Positions 35,947-46,330 of a DNA stretch of 64,000 nt are shown piece by piece (the stretch's first letter is position 1; each line of letters begins with the position of its first letter). The DNA is from Nocardioides sp. T2.26MG-1. Its GTDB lineage: Bacteria > Actinomycetota > Actinomycetes > Propionibacteriales > Nocardioidaceae. A program made the translations under genes and the position numbers. The notes under the pieces are model-generated. The model was not told the origin of the DNA, did not search any database, and was given only the letters and a program-made list of their open reading frames with translations. The DNA lies in the NCBI RefSeq assembly GCF_950101795.1, contig NZ_CATNLZ010000007.1, positions 8,790 to 72,789 on the forward strand, given 5' to 3'.

Positions 35947-36987
35947 GTGTACCGGCTCCTGTTCGACCACGTGCTGACCCGGACCGACCCGGAGCGTGCC
36001 CACCACGGCGCGTTCCGGGCGATCCGGGCGGCCCGCCCCGCGCTCCGGATGCTGGCCAAGGTCGGGGGAGCGCCGGGGGAGCCGGTCGACGCCCTCGGCC
36101 TGCGCTTCCCCAACGTGCTCGGCCTCGCCGCCGGCTTCGACAAGAACGCGGTCGGCATCGACGCGCTCGGGGCGCTCGGCTTCGGGCACGTCGAGGTGGG
36201 CACGGTGACGGGCGAGCCGCAGCCCGGCAACCCGAAGCCGCGGCTGTTCCGGCTGCCCGAGGACCGGGCCGTCGTCAACCGGATGGGCTTCAACAACGAG
36301 GGCGCCGAGGTCGTCGCCGCCCGGCTCGTGGCGCGCGCGCGTGGTCTCGACCGGCTCGGCGGCCGGTGCCGCCCGGTGCTGGGCGTCAACATCGGGAAGA
36401 GCAAGGTCGTGCCCGAGGCCGAGGCGGTCCGCGACTACGAGAAGTCCGCGCGGCTCCTCGCGCCGTACGCCGACTACCTGGTCGTGAACGTCAGCTCGCC
36501 CAACACCCCGGGCCTGCGCGACCTGCAGGCCGTCGAGAAGCTCGAGCCGATCCTGACCGCCGTCCAGGGGATCGCCGCCGCCGGTGACCGGCGGGTGCCG
36601 CTGCTCGTGAAGATCGCCCCGGACCTGGCCGACGACGACGTGCTCGCCGTCGCCGACCTCGTCACGGCGATCGGCCTCGACGGCATCGTCGCGACCAACA
36701 CGACCATCTCCCGCGAGGGACTGCGCACCCCGGCCGGCCGGGTCGCCGAGATCGGTGCGGGCGGCCTGTCGGGACGGCCGCTGACCGAGCGGGCCACCGA
36801 CGTGCTGCGCCTGCTGCGCGGCCGGGTCGGCCCGGACCTGACGCTGATCGGGGTCGGCGGGATCACATCGATCGAGGACGCCCGCGCGCGCCTGGCCGCA
36901 GGTGCCACCCTGCTACAGGGGTACACCGCGTTCATCTACGAGGGCCCGCTGTGGCCACGCCGGATCGTCGAGGGAGTCGACCAGTGA
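35947..36987 (+). CDS. pyrD: dihydroorotate dehydrogenase (quinone), class 2
   Basis: This FMN enzyme oxidises dihydroorotate to orotate and passes electrons to membrane quinones. At 346 aa it has the N-terminal amphipathic extension of class 2 enzymes ([20 protein letters not shown]), the FMN barrel with AAGFDKN, and a serine base: S184 in [14 protein letters not shown], where class 1 enzymes have cysteine. GTG start 1 nt after the carB stop codon; the stop overlaps pyrF as GTGA. Confidence 0.96.
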   Translation: MYRLLFDHVLTRTDPERAHHGAFRAIRAARPALRMLAKVGGAPGEPVDALGLRFPNVLGLAAGFDKNAVGIDALGALGFGHVEVGTVTGEPQPGNPKPRLFRLPEDRAVVNRMGFNNEGAEVVAARLVARARGLDRLGGRCRPVLGVNIGKSKVVPEAEAVRDYEKSARLLAPYADYLVVNVSSPNTPGLRDLQAVEKLEPILTAVQGIAAAGDRRVPLLVKIAPDLADDDVLAVADLVTAIGLDGIVATNTTISREGLRTPAGRVAEIGAGGLSGRPLTERATDVLRLLRGRVGPDLTLIGVGGITSIEDARARLAAGATLLQGYTAFIYEGPLWPRRIVEGVDQ

Positions 36988-37805
36988 CCTTTGGAGCCCG
37001 CCTGCACGCAGCCGTCGAGGCGCGCGGACCGCTCTGTGTGGGCGTCGACCCGCACGCCTCGCTGCTCGCCGAATGGGGGCTGGGCGACGACGTCACCGGC
37101 CTCGAGGCCTTCGCCCGCACCGTGGTCGAGGCCGTGGCGCCGGTGGCCTCGGTCGTCAAGCCGCAGTCGGCGTTCTTCGAGCGGTTCGGCAGCCGGGGGA
37201 TCGCGGTGCTCGAGCGCGTGATCGCCGACTCCCGTGCCGCCGGCGCCCTGGTGCTGCTCGACGTGAAGCGCGGCGACATCGGCTCCACCAGCCAGGCATA
37301 CGCCGACGCCTACCTCGACCCCGCCTCGCCGCTGGCGAGCGACGCGATCACGGTCAGCCCGTTCCTCGGCTTCGGCTCGCTCGACCCGTTCGTGGACACC
37401 GCACGACGCCACGACGCCGGCCTGTTCGTGCTCGCGCTGACCTCCAACAAGGAGGGTCCCGAGGTCCAGCACGCCCGGATCGACGACGGTGGCACCGGTG
37501 GGGGAACGGTCGCCGGGCGGATGCTCGACCACCTGCGCCGGCTCAACGCGGACTCGTCGCCGCTGGGGTCCTTCGGCGCGGTGGTCGGTGCCACGATCGG
37601 CGCGACCGACGAGGACCTCGCGTTCAACGGGCCCGTCCTCGCGCCGGGCTTCGGGGCCCAGGGCGGCACGGTCCACGACGTACGCCGGCTGTTCGGCGCC
37701 GCGGCCGCCGTGCTGCCCAGCTCCTCGCGCGGCGTCCTGCGGCTCCGGGACCCGGAGGCGATGCGCGCCGCGGTGCTCCGGATGAACGACGAGCTGCGCT
37801 CGTGA
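36984..37805 (+). CDS. pyrF: orotidine 5'-phosphate decarboxylase (type 2)
   Basis: This enzyme decarboxylates OMP to UMP, the last step of the pathway. At 273 aa it is of the longer type 2 subfamily. The catalytic D93-x-K95-x-x-D98 array is in [15 protein letters not shown] start overlaps pyrD as GTGA. PyrE (orotate phosphoribosyltransferase) is not in this operon and must be elsewhere. Confidence 0.96.
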   Translation: MTFGARLHAAVEARGPLCVGVDPHASLLAEWGLGDDVTGLEAFARTVVEAVAPVASVVKPQSAFFERFGSRGIAVLERVIADSRAAGALVLLDVKRGDIGSTSQAYADAYLDPASPLASDAITVSPFLGFGSLDPFVDTARRHDAGLFVLALTSNKEGPEVQHARIDDGGTGGGTVAGRMLDHLRRLNADSSPLGSFGAVVGATIGATDEDLAFNGPVLAPGFGAQGGTVHDVRRLFGAAAAVLPSSSRGVLRLRDPEAMRAAVLRMNDELRS

Positions 37806-38248
37806 CCCGGACGCGGGCCGCCGTCCTCGCCGCGGCCGTGCTCCTGCCGCTCCTCGCCGGCTGCGGGGGAGACCCGCAGGAGGCCTACTGCGGCGCGGTC
37901 AAGGACCACCAGGAGGAGCTCAGCGGGATCGTGGGCAGCGGGGAGCCCGACGCGCTCCTGAAGGCGCTGCCGGTCTTCCGCGACCTCCAGGCCCAGGCGC
38001 CGGACGACATCACGGACGAGTGGCAGCAGGTGGTCGGCCGGATCGAGGCACTGTCGGAGGCGCTCGACGAGGCCGGCGTCGACGCGGCGACGTACGACCG
38101 CGACCACCCGCCCGCCGGGCTCACCGACGAGGAGAAGGCCCGCATCGACGCGGCGGCCACCGAGCTGGGCAGCGGCACCACGCTGCGCGCCCTCCAGGAC
38201 CTCGACCAGCAGGCGCGTGACGTGTGCCGCACGCCGTTGACGCTCTGA
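37802..38248 (+). CDS. putative lipoprotein
   Basis: This 148-aa protein of unknown function has a short signal peptide ending in the lipobox LLAG-C with lipid-modified Cys21. Two more cysteines (near positions 30 and 143) could pair. The mature part is helical and acidic. GTG overlaps the pyrF stop as GTGA, so it is co-transcribed with the pyr operon. A role in pyrimidine metabolism is not implied; similar small lipoproteins often follow actinobacterial operons. Confidence 0.82.
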   Translation: MTRTRAAVLAAAVLLPLLAGCGGDPQEAYCGAVKDHQEELSGIVGSGEPDALLKALPVFRDLQAQAPDDITDEWQQVVGRIEALSEALDEAGVDAATYDRDHPPAGLTDEEKARIDAAATELGSGTTLRALQDLDQQARDVCRTPLTL

Positions 38249-38258
38249 CCGGACCCGA

Positions 38259-38288
38259 TTGCTGCCCGGTCGCGGTTCTGACTAGTGT
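38259..38288 (+). promoter_or_regulatory. promoter of mihF-gmk-rpoZ
   Basis: TTGCTG (38259-38264), an 18-nt spacer and TAGTGT (38283-38288) form a good sigma-70 type promoter. The leader before mihF is about 55 nt. Confidence 0.6.
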
Positions 38289-38350
38289 GACCTCTCACCG
38301 GCCCCCGCCACGGGGACCCCGCCGCCCGCCGACTTAAGGACCTCACGCTC

Positions 38351-38671
38351 GTGGCTCTGCCCCCGCTCACCCCCGAACAGCGCCAGGCGGCCCTCGAGAA
38401 GGCCGCCGCCTCCCGCAGGGAGCGGGCCGAGGTGAAGAACCGGCTGAAGAACTCCGGTGCGTCGATCGTCGACGTCCTCCAGGAGGGACAGCGCAACGAG
38501 GTCATCGGCAAGATGCGCGTCGTCGACCTCCTGCAGTCGATGCCGGGTCTGGGCAAGGTCCGCGCCCGCCAGGTCATGGAGCGGCTCGGCATCGCGGAGA
38601 GCCGCCGGGTCCGCGGACTCGGCACCAAGCAGGTCGCGGCACTCGAGAAGGAGTTCGCCGCGCGTGACTGA
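38351..38671 (+). CDS. mihF: integration host factor, actinobacterial type (mIHF)
   Basis: This 106-aa nucleoid protein is specific to actinobacteria and unrelated to the HU/IHF fold. It starts [18 protein letters not shown], has a long charged helix, then the helix-two-turn-helix region [18 protein letters not shown] that binds DNA. GTG start with taagga 10 nt upstream. Its place before gmk and rpoZ is strongly conserved in the phylum. Confidence 0.95.
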   Translation: MALPPLTPEQRQAALEKAAASRRERAEVKNRLKNSGASIVDVLQEGQRNEVIGKMRVVDLLQSMPGLGKVRARQVMERLGIAESRRVRGLGTKQVAALEKEFAARD

Positions 38672-39260
38672 CGCGCCGCCCCACCCCGTCCCTCGTCGCT
38701 CGCGCCTCCTCGTCCTCGCCGGCCCGACCGCCGTCGGCAAGGGCACCGTCGCCGCCGAGGTGCGCCGCTGCCACCCCGAGGTCTGGATCTCCGTGTCGGC
38801 GACCACCCGGGCGCCGCGGCCGGGGGAGGAGAACGGCGTCCATTACTGGTTCGTCTCCGACGAGGAGTTCGACGCGATGGTCGAGCAGGGCAACCTGCTG
38901 GAGTGGGCCGTGGTCCACAAGACCGCCCGCTACGGCACGCCCCGTCAGCCCGTGGAGCTCGCGCTGGCCTCCGGCCGCCCGGCGATGCTGGAGATCGACC
39001 TCCAGGGCGCGCGCCAGGTGCGCGGCACGATGCCCGACGCGCTGTTCGTGTTCCTCAAGCCCCCGTCGTGGGACGAGCTGGTGCGCCGGCTGGTCGGACG
39101 GGGTACGGAGACCGAGGAGGAGCGGGAGCGGCGGCTCGAGACCGCGCGCGAGGAGCTGGCGGCCGAGGCGGAGTTCGACGTGACGATCGTCAACCGCGAA
39201 GTTCACGCTGCTGCGGAGGAGTTGGTAGCCTTGATGTTGCCATCCCCAACAGATTCGTGA
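38664..39260 (+). CDS. gmk: guanylate kinase
   Basis: This enzyme phosphorylates GMP to GDP with ATP. At 198 aa it has the P-loop GPTAVGKGT at about 20-28, the GMP-binding [21 protein letters not shown] segment and the lid region with Arg residues. GTG start overlaps the end of mihF by 8 nt, with gaaggag about 11 nt upstream. It is followed 10 nt later by rpoZ. Confidence 0.96.
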   Translation: MTDAPPHPVPRRSRLLVLAGPTAVGKGTVAAEVRRCHPEVWISVSATTRAPRPGEENGVHYWFVSDEEFDAMVEQGNLLEWAVVHKTARYGTPRQPVELALASGRPAMLEIDLQGARQVRGTMPDALFVFLKPPSWDELVRRLVGRGTETEEERERRLETAREELAAEAEFDVTIVNREVHAAAEELVALMLPSPTDS

Positions 39261-39270
39261 GGCAACTGCT

Positions 39271-39603
39271 TTGTCCGGACCCACCATCGCGGCCGAGGGC
39301 GTCACCAACCCCCCGATCGACGAGCTGCTGACGAAGACCGACAGCAAGTACAAGCTGGTCCTCTACAGCGCCAAGCGCGCCCGGCAGATCAACGCCTACT
39401 ACTCCCAGCTGGGCGAGGGCCTCCTCGAGTACGTCGGCCCGCTCGTCGACACGCACGTCCAGGAGAAGCCCCTCTCGATCGCGCTGCGCGAGATCAACGA
39501 GGACCTGCTGACCTGCGAGGACATCGACCCTGCCGAGCTCGCCGCCGAGGAGGCCGCCGCGTCGGCCGCCGCCGCGGACGCCGGGAACTCCTTCAGCGAG
39601 TGA
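39271..39603 (+). CDS. rpoZ: RNA polymerase omega subunit
   Basis: This small subunit helps assemble and stabilise RNA polymerase. At 110 aa it has the conserved [18 protein letters not shown] and [13 protein letters not shown] blocks. The C-terminal tail is Ala/Glu-rich. The start is TTG with gtgagg 8 nt upstream. A strong terminator follows, so it ends the mihF-gmk-rpoZ unit. Confidence 0.95.
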   Translation: MSGPTIAAEGVTNPPIDELLTKTDSKYKLVLYSAKRARQINAYYSQLGEGLLEYVGPLVDTHVQEKPLSIALREINEDLLTCEDIDPAELAAEEAAASAAAADAGNSFSE

Positions 39604-39629
39604 TCCGCTGAGCACCAGCAGCAGCCACG

Positions 39630-39658
39630 AGGCCGTCTCCCCGTCGGGGAGACGGCCT
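39630..39658 (+). terminator. strong hairpin terminator after rpoZ
   Basis: Perfect 13-bp stem (AGGCCGTCTCCCC and its complement) with a GTC loop; flanking AGCAGC and GCTGCT can extend it. There is no long U-tract. Confidence 0.8.
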
Positions 39659-39676
39659 GCTGCTCGTTCGGGCCCG

Positions 39677-40891
39677 GTGCGGGTGGTGCTGGGTGTCTCG
39701 GGCGGCATCGCGGCGTACAAGGCCTGCGAGCTGCTGCGCCGGTTCACCGAGTCCGGTCATGACGTGACGGTCGTGCCGACCGCGGCGGCGCTGGAGTTCG
39801 TGGGCGCGCCGACCTGGGCGGCGTTGTCGGGCAAGCCGGTCGCCACCGACGTCTGGACCGACGTGCACGAGGTGCCGCACGTGCGGATCGGGCGGTCCGC
39901 CGACCTCGTCGTCGTGGCGCCGGCCACCGCCGACCTGATCGCCAAGGCCGCCCACGGGCTCGCCGACGACCTGCTCACCAACACCCTGCTCACCGCCAGC
40001 TGCCCGGTCGTGTTCGCGCCCGCGATGCACACCGAGATGTGGGAGCACCCCGCGACCCGGGCCAACGTCGCCACGCTGCGCTCCCGCGGCGCTCTCGTGA
40101 TCGAGCCCGCCGAGGGCCGGCTCACCGGCGCCGACACCGGCAAGGGACGGCTCCCCGAGCCCGCCGAGATCTTCGAGGTCTGCCGTGAGGTGCTGGCCGG
40201 GTCCGGCTCCGACCCGGCGACCGATCTCGCCGGCCGGCACGTGCTCGTCACCGCCGGCGGCACCCGCGAGTACCTCGACCCGGTCCGCTTCCTCGGCAAC
40301 CGCTCCTCCGGGCTGCAGGGCTACGCCCTCGCCCGGGCGGCCGTCGCCCGCGGTGCCGAGGTGACCCTGGTCGCGGCCAACGTGACGCTGCCCGACCCGG
40401 CCGGGGTGAAGGTGGTGCGGGTGGAGACCACCGCCGAGCTGCGGCAGGAGGTGCTCGCGGCGACCCCGTCGGCCGACGCGGTCGTGATGGCCGCCGCGCC
40501 CGCCGACTTCCGGCCCGTGGACGTCAGCGACGCGAAGATCAAGAAGGCCCCCGACGGCTCGGCGCCCCCGCTGGCCCTCACCCAGAACCCCGACATCCTG
40601 CACGAGATCAGCAGCAACCGGGTCCGCCCGGGCGCGGTGATCGTCGGCTTCGCGGCCGAGACCGGCGACGACACCGGGTCGGTGCTCGACCTCGGCCGCG
40701 CCAAGCTCGCCCGCAAGGGCTGCGACCTCCTGGTCGTCAACGACGTCGGCGGCGGCGCGGTGTTCGGCAGCCCCGACAACGAGGCCGTGATCATCGGCGC
40801 CGACGGCGCGACGGTCGAGGTGCCGCGTGGTTCCAAGGGTGCGTTGGCGCGCGTCATTTGGGACGAAGTGGCCGCCAGGCTGCAGGATTGA
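39677..40891 (+). CDS. coaBC: bifunctional phosphopantothenoylcysteine decarboxylase / phosphopantothenate-cysteine ligase
   Basis: This fused enzyme carries out two steps of coenzyme A synthesis. At 404 aa the flavin-dependent CoaC half (about 1-180) starts GVSGGIAAYKACELLRR and has the active-site His68 in PHVRIG and PAMHTEMW. The CoaB half begins near VTAGGTREYLDPVRFLGNRSSG and has the DYRP-like ADFRPVDVS motif. GTG start lies 19 nt after the rpoZ terminator and no clear ribosome binding site or -10 was found. Confidence 0.95.
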   Translation: MRVVLGVSGGIAAYKACELLRRFTESGHDVTVVPTAAALEFVGAPTWAALSGKPVATDVWTDVHEVPHVRIGRSADLVVVAPATADLIAKAAHGLADDLLTNTLLTASCPVVFAPAMHTEMWEHPATRANVATLRSRGALVIEPAEGRLTGADTGKGRLPEPAEIFEVCREVLAGSGSDPATDLAGRHVLVTAGGTREYLDPVRFLGNRSSGLQGYALARAAVARGAEVTLVAANVTLPDPAGVKVVRVETTAELRQEVLAATPSADAVVMAAAPADFRPVDVSDAKIKKAPDGSAPPLALTQNPDILHEISSNRVRPGAVIVGFAAETGDDTGSVLDLGRAKLARKGCDLLVVNDVGGGAVFGSPDNEAVIIGADGATVEVPRGSKGALARVIWDEVAARLQD

Positions 40892-40921
40892 GACCGGCGT
40901 CGCGACGTACGAGACGCTCGA

Positions 40922-40927
40922 TATTCT
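40922..40927 (+). promoter_or_regulatory. -10 element of metK
   Basis: TATTCT about 49 nt before the metK GTG. No SAM riboswitch fold is apparent in the 84-nt gap. Confidence 0.5.
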
Positions 40928-40975
40928 GAGCCGCACCGCCCGCACCGGGCCAACACCCACATCAGGAGCGCAGAA

Positions 40976-42166
<1,191 letters not shown>

Positions 42167-42170
42167 CCTG

Positions 42171-42203
42171 GTTGACCCGCCCGAAACTTTCGGGCGGATC
42201 GTC
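42171..42203. repeat. 37-nt palindromic repeat, degenerate copy 2
   Basis: Same core CCCGCCCGAAA-C-TTTCGGGCGG, with the outer right arm diverged (GATCGTC in place of GGTCAAC). It lies 4 nt after the metK stop and is probably a metK terminator. Confidence 0.75.
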
Positions 42204-42209
42204 GACACT

Positions 42210-42246
42210 ACGTTGACCCGCCCGAAACTTTCGGGCGGGTCAACGT
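42210..42246. repeat. 37-nt palindromic repeat, perfect copy 3
   Basis: Eighteen-nt arms are perfectly complementary around a central C. Start ACGTTGACCCGCCCGAAA. Tandem with copy 2 in the 120-nt gap between metK and priA. Confidence 0.85.
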
Positions 42247-42286
42247 CGTGTTGGGGGCGTCGCCGCCCGCTGGTAGACATCTGCCC

Positions 42287-44332
42287 GTGACCCCGCCCAT
42301 GACCGACCCCGAGGAGCAGCCCGAGCTGCTGCCGGGCATGGTCCGGGCGACGCTCAAGGCGTCCCAGGCGAAGGCCCGGGCGACCCGCGAGCGCAAGGCG
42401 AAGCAGGCCGAGCCGGCTGCGGTCGACCCGGTGGCCAGGGTGCTGGTCGACGTCCCCCTCGCGCACCTCGACCGGCCCTTCGACTACGCGGTGCCGGCGG
42501 CGATGGCCGACGACGCCCGGCCGGGGGTGCGGGTCAAGGTCCGCTTCGCCGGACAGGACGTCGACGGCTACCTCGTGGCCCGGGCCGCCACGTCGGACCA
42601 CCCCGGCCGGCTGGCCCCGCTGCGCCGTGTGGTGAGCGCCGAGCCGGTGCTCGCCCCGCAGGTCGAGGCCCTCACCGCCGACCTCGCCGAGCGTTACGCC
42701 GGCACCCGCTCCGACGTGCTCCGGCTCGCCGTGCCCGCACGGCATGCGACCACCGAGCAGCGCGCCAGCCCGCCCGCCCCGCCCTGGCGCGGCGTCGACC
42801 TCCCGGCCGGTGAGGCCGCCTGGGCAGGTCACGAGCCGGGCGCGGCGTACCTGCGCCACCTCGCCGACGGAGGCACACCGCGGGCGGTGTGGACCGCCGC
42901 CCCGGCGACCGACTGGCCGGCGCTGGTCGCCCATGCCGTGGCGGCGACGTACGCCTCGGGGCGCGGCAGCCTCGTGTGCGTGCCCGACGGCAAGGACGTC
43001 GCTCGTGTCGACGCGGCGCTCACCGCGGTGCTGGGAGACGGGCACCACGTCACGCTGACCGCGGACTCGGGGCCGGCGGCCCGCTACCGTGACTTCCTCG
43101 CCGTCAGCCGTGGCGCGCGGCGGATCGTGGTCGGCACCCGCGCTGCGGGCTTCGCCCCCGTCCACGACCTCGGGCTCGTCGTCGTGTGGGACGACGGCGA
43201 CGACCTCCATGCCGAGCCGCGCGCTCCCTACCCGCACACCCGCGAGACCCTGCTGCTGCGCGCCGAGCGCGAGCGCACCGCGGCGCTGGTCGGCGGCTTC
43301 GTGCGCACCGTCGAGGGGGAGTACCTGCTGCGCACGGGCTGGGCCCACGAGCTCGCGGCGCCGCGCGAGGAGGTGCGCCGCCGGGTGACGGTGACCGTCG
43401 CCGGAGCCGCGGACAACCGCGACACGCACGCCCGAGGCGCCCGGATGCCCCGCGAGGTCCACCTGGCAATCCGCGACGCGGTGGCCGAGGGGCCGGTCCT
43501 CGTGCAGACCCCGCGGCTGGGCTACGCCACCGCGCTGGCCTGCGAGCGCTGCCGTACACCGGCCCGCTGCGCGGCCTGCCAGGGCCCGCTGGCGCTCACG
43601 GGACCGACCACCCCGCCCGCCTGCCGGTGGTGCGGCACGGTGGCCGAGGACTGGTCGTGCCCCGAGTGCGGGCACCGGGGGCTGCGCGCGCCGGTGCTCG
43701 GCGACGCCCGCACCGCCGAGGAGCTGGGCCGGGCCTTCCCGGGGGTCACCGTGCGCTCGAGCTCGGGGGACAGTGTGGTGCCGTCCGTCGCCTCCCGCCC
43801 CCAGATCGTGGTCGCCACCCCGGGCGCCGAGCCCGTGGCGGAGGACGGCTACGCCGCGGTCGTGCTGCTCGACACCTGGCTGCTGCTCTCGCGCATCGAC
43901 CTGCGAGCCGAGGAGGAGGCGCTGCGCCGCTGGGCCAACGCCGCCGCCCTGGTCCGTCCCGGCGGCCGGGTGGTCGCGGTGGGCGACGCCGCCCACCCCG
44001 CGCTCCAGGCGCTCGTGCGCTGGGACCCGGCCGGGTTCGCCGCCCGCGAGACCGCCGAGCGGGTCGAGGCCCACCTGCCGCCGGCCAGCCGGCTCGCGAC
44101 GGTCACGGGGGAGCCGGGAGCGGTCGACGACGCCCTCACGCTGCTCGACGCTCCCCGCGGCGCAGAGATCCTCGGCCCCGTTGACCTCGGCGACGGCGAG
44201 TGCCGGGTCGTGGTCCGGGTCCCGCGTGCCCAGGGTGTCGCGCTCTCCCACGCCCTCGGCCAGCTGCAGCGCGTGCGCTCGAGCCGCAAGCTCGACGCGG
44301 TCCGCATCCAGGTCGACCCGCCGACGCTGTAG
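42287..44332 (+). CDS. priA: PriA-like primosomal protein N', ATPase motifs lost
   Basis: This protein belongs to the replication-restart PriA family. At 681 aa it has the N-terminal DNA-binding domain (VDVPLAHLDRPFDYAVP) and the zinc-binding cysteines (CERCRTPARCAAC, then CRWCG and CPECG). No Walker A GSGKT or DEEH box is visible where the helicase domain should have them (WTAAPATDWPALV and VVVWDDGDD stand there), so it is not expected to be an ATP-driven helicase. Such PriA forms are known in actinobacteria. GTG at 42287 chosen because TAGACA lies 7 nt upstream; ATG 42299 is possible. Confidence 0.9.
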   Translation: MTPPMTDPEEQPELLPGMVRATLKASQAKARATRERKAKQAEPAAVDPVARVLVDVPLAHLDRPFDYAVPAAMADDARPGVRVKVRFAGQDVDGYLVARAATSDHPGRLAPLRRVVSAEPVLAPQVEALTADLAERYAGTRSDVLRLAVPARHATTEQRASPPAPPWRGVDLPAGEAAWAGHEPGAAYLRHLADGGTPRAVWTAAPATDWPALVAHAVAATYASGRGSLVCVPDGKDVARVDAALTAVLGDGHHVTLTADSGPAARYRDFLAVSRGARRIVVGTRAAGFAPVHDLGLVVVWDDGDDLHAEPRAPYPHTRETLLLRAERERTAALVGGFVRTVEGEYLLRTGWAHELAAPREEVRRRVTVTVAGAADNRDTHARGARMPREVHLAIRDAVAEGPVLVQTPRLGYATALACERCRTPARCAACQGPLALTGPTTPPACRWCGTVAEDWSCPECGHRGLRAPVLGDARTAEELGRAFPGVTVRSSSGDSVVPSVASRPQIVVATPGAEPVAEDGYAAVVLLDTWLLLSRIDLRAEEEALRRWANAAALVRPGGRVVAVGDAAHPALQALVRWDPAGFAARETAERVEAHLPPASRLATVTGEPGAVDDALTLLDAPRGAEILGPVDLGDGECRVVVRVPRAQGVALSHALGQLQRVRSSRKLDAVRIQVDPPTL

Positions 44333-44367
44333 GCCGTGACGCGCTGCCACCCACCGCGCGACCGACC

Positions 44368-44373
44368 TATCCT
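44368..44373 (+). promoter_or_regulatory. -10 element of the lipoprotein gene at 44380
   Basis: TATCCT lies 6 nt before the ATG. The spacer cggagg also resembles a ribosome binding site but is too close to act as one. Confidence 0.5.
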
Positions 44374-44379
44374 CGGAGG

Positions 44380-44817
44380 ATGATCCGCCGCTCGGCCCCG
44401 GTGGTCGCCCTGGCCCTGGTGCTGGGCGCGTGCGGCGTCGACTCCACCTCGCACGCGTGGGAGAAAGACGGCGAGCAGGTCGACCTCGACAAGATCGCGT
44501 ACAACCGCGGCGTCGAGCACTGCGGCTGGCAGGACGTCACCTTCCTCGACATGGACTGGCCACCCGACGACCCGGCCGCGCCGTCGCGCCGGCAGTACCT
44601 CTGGGACCCGAAGGGCATCCTCGACGACCGCACACTGACGGATTCGACGGACGACGCGGAGCTGCCCGGTGACGCGCGGTTCACCGGCTACTCCAGCGAC
44701 CTCGGCGAGCTGTGGCTGGCGCCGAGCGACCAGGACACCCGCGCCTACCTCGTCTCCGAGGACGGCGACGAGGTCGAGACGTGGGGGCGCACCGACCGGA
44801 CCGTCGGCTGCGACTGA
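44380..44817 (+). CDS. putative lipoprotein
   Basis: This 145-aa protein of unknown function has a signal peptide and the lipobox VLGA-C with Cys19. The mature part is acidic (many Asp and Glu), with two further cysteines (one in HCGW, one near the C-terminus in VGCD) that may form a disulfide. It is monocistronic, between priA and the convergent ppk2, from which it is separated by 17 nt. I do not recognise a family. Confidence 0.8.
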   Translation: MIRRSAPVVALALVLGACGVDSTSHAWEKDGEQVDLDKIAYNRGVEHCGWQDVTFLDMDWPPDDPAAPSRRQYLWDPKGILDDRTLTDSTDDAELPGDARFTGYSSDLGELWLAPSDQDTRAYLVSEDGDEVETWGRTDRTVGCD

Positions 44818-44834
44818 GCGTCGTCGCCCGGGAG

Positions 44835-45725
44835 TCAGTCCCCGACGGCGTCGATGCCGCGCTGCACGATCAGCGGGTCGGGGGCCGCGACCACCTGGGC
44901 GTCCTTGCCCTCGTAGTCGAACCGCGAGAGGAAGTAGCGCATCGCGTTGAGCCGCGCCCGCTTCTTGTCGTTGCTCTTCACCGTCGTCCACGGCGCCCAC
45001 TCCGTGTCGGTACGCCGGATCATCGCCTCCTTGGCGTCGGTGTAGGCCTCCCACTTGCTCAGCGACTGCAGGTCGATGGGCGAGAGCTTCCACTGCCGCA
45101 CCGGGTCCACCTGCCGGATGATGAACCGGGTGCGCTGCTCGGACTGGGTGACCGAGAACCAGAACTTCGTCAGCGAGATCCCGCTGTCGACCAGCATCCG
45201 CTCGAACAGCGGCGCCTGGGCCATGAACTGCTCGTACTCCGGCTCGGTGGTGAACCCCATGACCCGCTCGACACCGGCGCGGTTGTACCAGGAGCGGTCG
45301 AACAGCACCATCTCGCCGGCCGTCGGCAGGTACTGCACGTAGCGCTGGAAGTACCACTGGCTCTGCTCGCGGTCGCTGGGCTTGGTCAGCGCGACGGTGC
45401 GGGCGTAGCGGGGGTTCAGGTGCTCCATGAACCGCTTGATCGTCCCGCCCTTGCCGGCCGCGTCGCGGCCCTCGAACAGCAGCACGTGCTTGGTGTGGGT
45501 GTCCTGGGCCCAGTTCTGGAACTTCAGCAGCTCGACCTGCAGGCGGTACTTGACCTCGTCGTACTCCTCGCGTGGCATCCGCTCGTCGTACGGGTAGTTC
45601 TCGCGCCAGGTGTCCACCGCCCGGCCCTGGGGGTCGAGCAGGATCGGGTCGTCGTCGTGGTCCTCGCCGATGGTGTGGCCGTCGATGCGGAGATGGTCGA
45701 TGTACTCGCGCACGTCCTGCAGCAT
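44835..45725 (-). CDS. ppk2: polyphosphate kinase 2
   Basis: This enzyme uses polyphosphate to phosphorylate a nucleoside diphosphate. The 296 aa are of the PPK2 family: P-loop GRDAAGKGGTIKR, lid FDRSWYNRAGVERV, and the conserved WKLSPIDLQS near the end. The ATG at 45725 is preceded at 7 nt by TAGGTT on the minus strand; a TTG at 45734 with ggagg upstream is the alternative start. It is divergent from def, and the two promoters are about 30 nt apart. Confidence 0.95.
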   Translation of the reverse strand: MLQDVREYIDHLRIDGHTIGEDHDDDPILLDPQGRAVDTWRENYPYDERMPREEYDEVKYRLQVELLKFQNWAQDTHTKHVLLFEGRDAAGKGGTIKRFMEHLNPRYARTVALTKPSDREQSQWYFQRYVQYLPTAGEMVLFDRSWYNRAGVERVMGFTTEPEYEQFMAQAPLFERMLVDSGISLTKFWFSVTQSEQRTRFIIRQVDPVRQWKLSPIDLQSLSKWEAYTDAKEAMIRRTDTEWAPWTTVKSNDKKRARLNAMRYFLSRFDYEGKDAQVVAAPDPLIVQRGIDAVGD

Positions 45726-45732
45726 GCTTCGC

Positions 45733-45738
45733 AACCTA
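45733..45738 (-). promoter_or_regulatory. -10 element of ppk2
   Basis: TAGGTT on the minus strand, 7 nt before the ATG at 45725. Confidence 0.45.
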
Positions 45739-45769
45739 GCCTCCTCAGCCCGGTCGCACGGGCGATCCC

Positions 45770-45775
45770 TAGACT
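45770..45775 (+). promoter_or_regulatory. -10 element of def
   Basis: TAGACT lies 6 nt before the GTG; no ribosome binding site, so leaderless. Confidence 0.55.
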
Positions 45776-45781
45776 GGCGTC

Positions 45782-46327
45782 GTGCCCGTACAGCCGATCC
45801 GTCTCCTCGGGGACCCCGTCCTCCGCAAGCCCGCCATCGAGGTCGTCGACTTCGACAAGGAGCTGCGCCGGCTGGTCGAGGACCTCACCGACACGATGCT
45901 GGACGCGCCGGGCGCGGGTCTGGCGGCACCGCAGATCGGGGTCGGCCTGCGGGCGTTCACGTGGTACGTCGACGGCGAGGTCGGCCACCTGGTCAACCCG
46001 CGGCTCGAGCTCTCGGCCGAGATCCAGGACGGCCCCGAGGGTTGCCTCTCGATTCCCGGCCTCAGCATCGACTGCCGCCGGGCGCTGTCGGTGGTGGCGC
46101 ACGGATTCAACATGTACGGCGACCCTGTGGTGATCGAGGGCTCCGAGCTGCTCGCCCGGGCCATCCAGCACGAGACCGACCACCTCGACGGGGTGCTGTT
46201 CATCGACCGCCTCGACCCCGAGGCCCGCAAGGCCGCGATGAAGGAGATCCGCGAGTCCGACTGGTTCGGCCTCGACAAGCCCCAGGTGAAGGTCTCACCG
46301 CACGCCACCAACGGGCTGGGCTTCTAG
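45782..46327 (+). CDS. def: peptide deformylase
   Basis: This metalloenzyme removes the N-formyl group from new proteins. At 181 aa it carries the three family motifs: GAGLAAPQIG at about 45-54, EGCLSIPG with metal ligand Cys88, and H130-E131-T-D-H134. GTG start directly after a leaderless promoter. Followed after 3 nt by fmt, so formylation and deformylation are encoded together. Confidence 0.97.
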   Translation: MPVQPIRLLGDPVLRKPAIEVVDFDKELRRLVEDLTDTMLDAPGAGLAAPQIGVGLRAFTWYVDGEVGHLVNPRLELSAEIQDGPEGCLSIPGLSIDCRRALSVVAHGFNMYGDPVVIEGSELLARAIQHETDHLDGVLFIDRLDPEARKAAMKEIRESDWFGLDKPQVKVSPHATNGLGF

Positions 46328-46330
46328 GCG

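Noticed and set aside
40892..40975. SAM riboswitch before metK
   Set aside because: The gap is only 84 nt and lacks the conserved SAM aptamer features.
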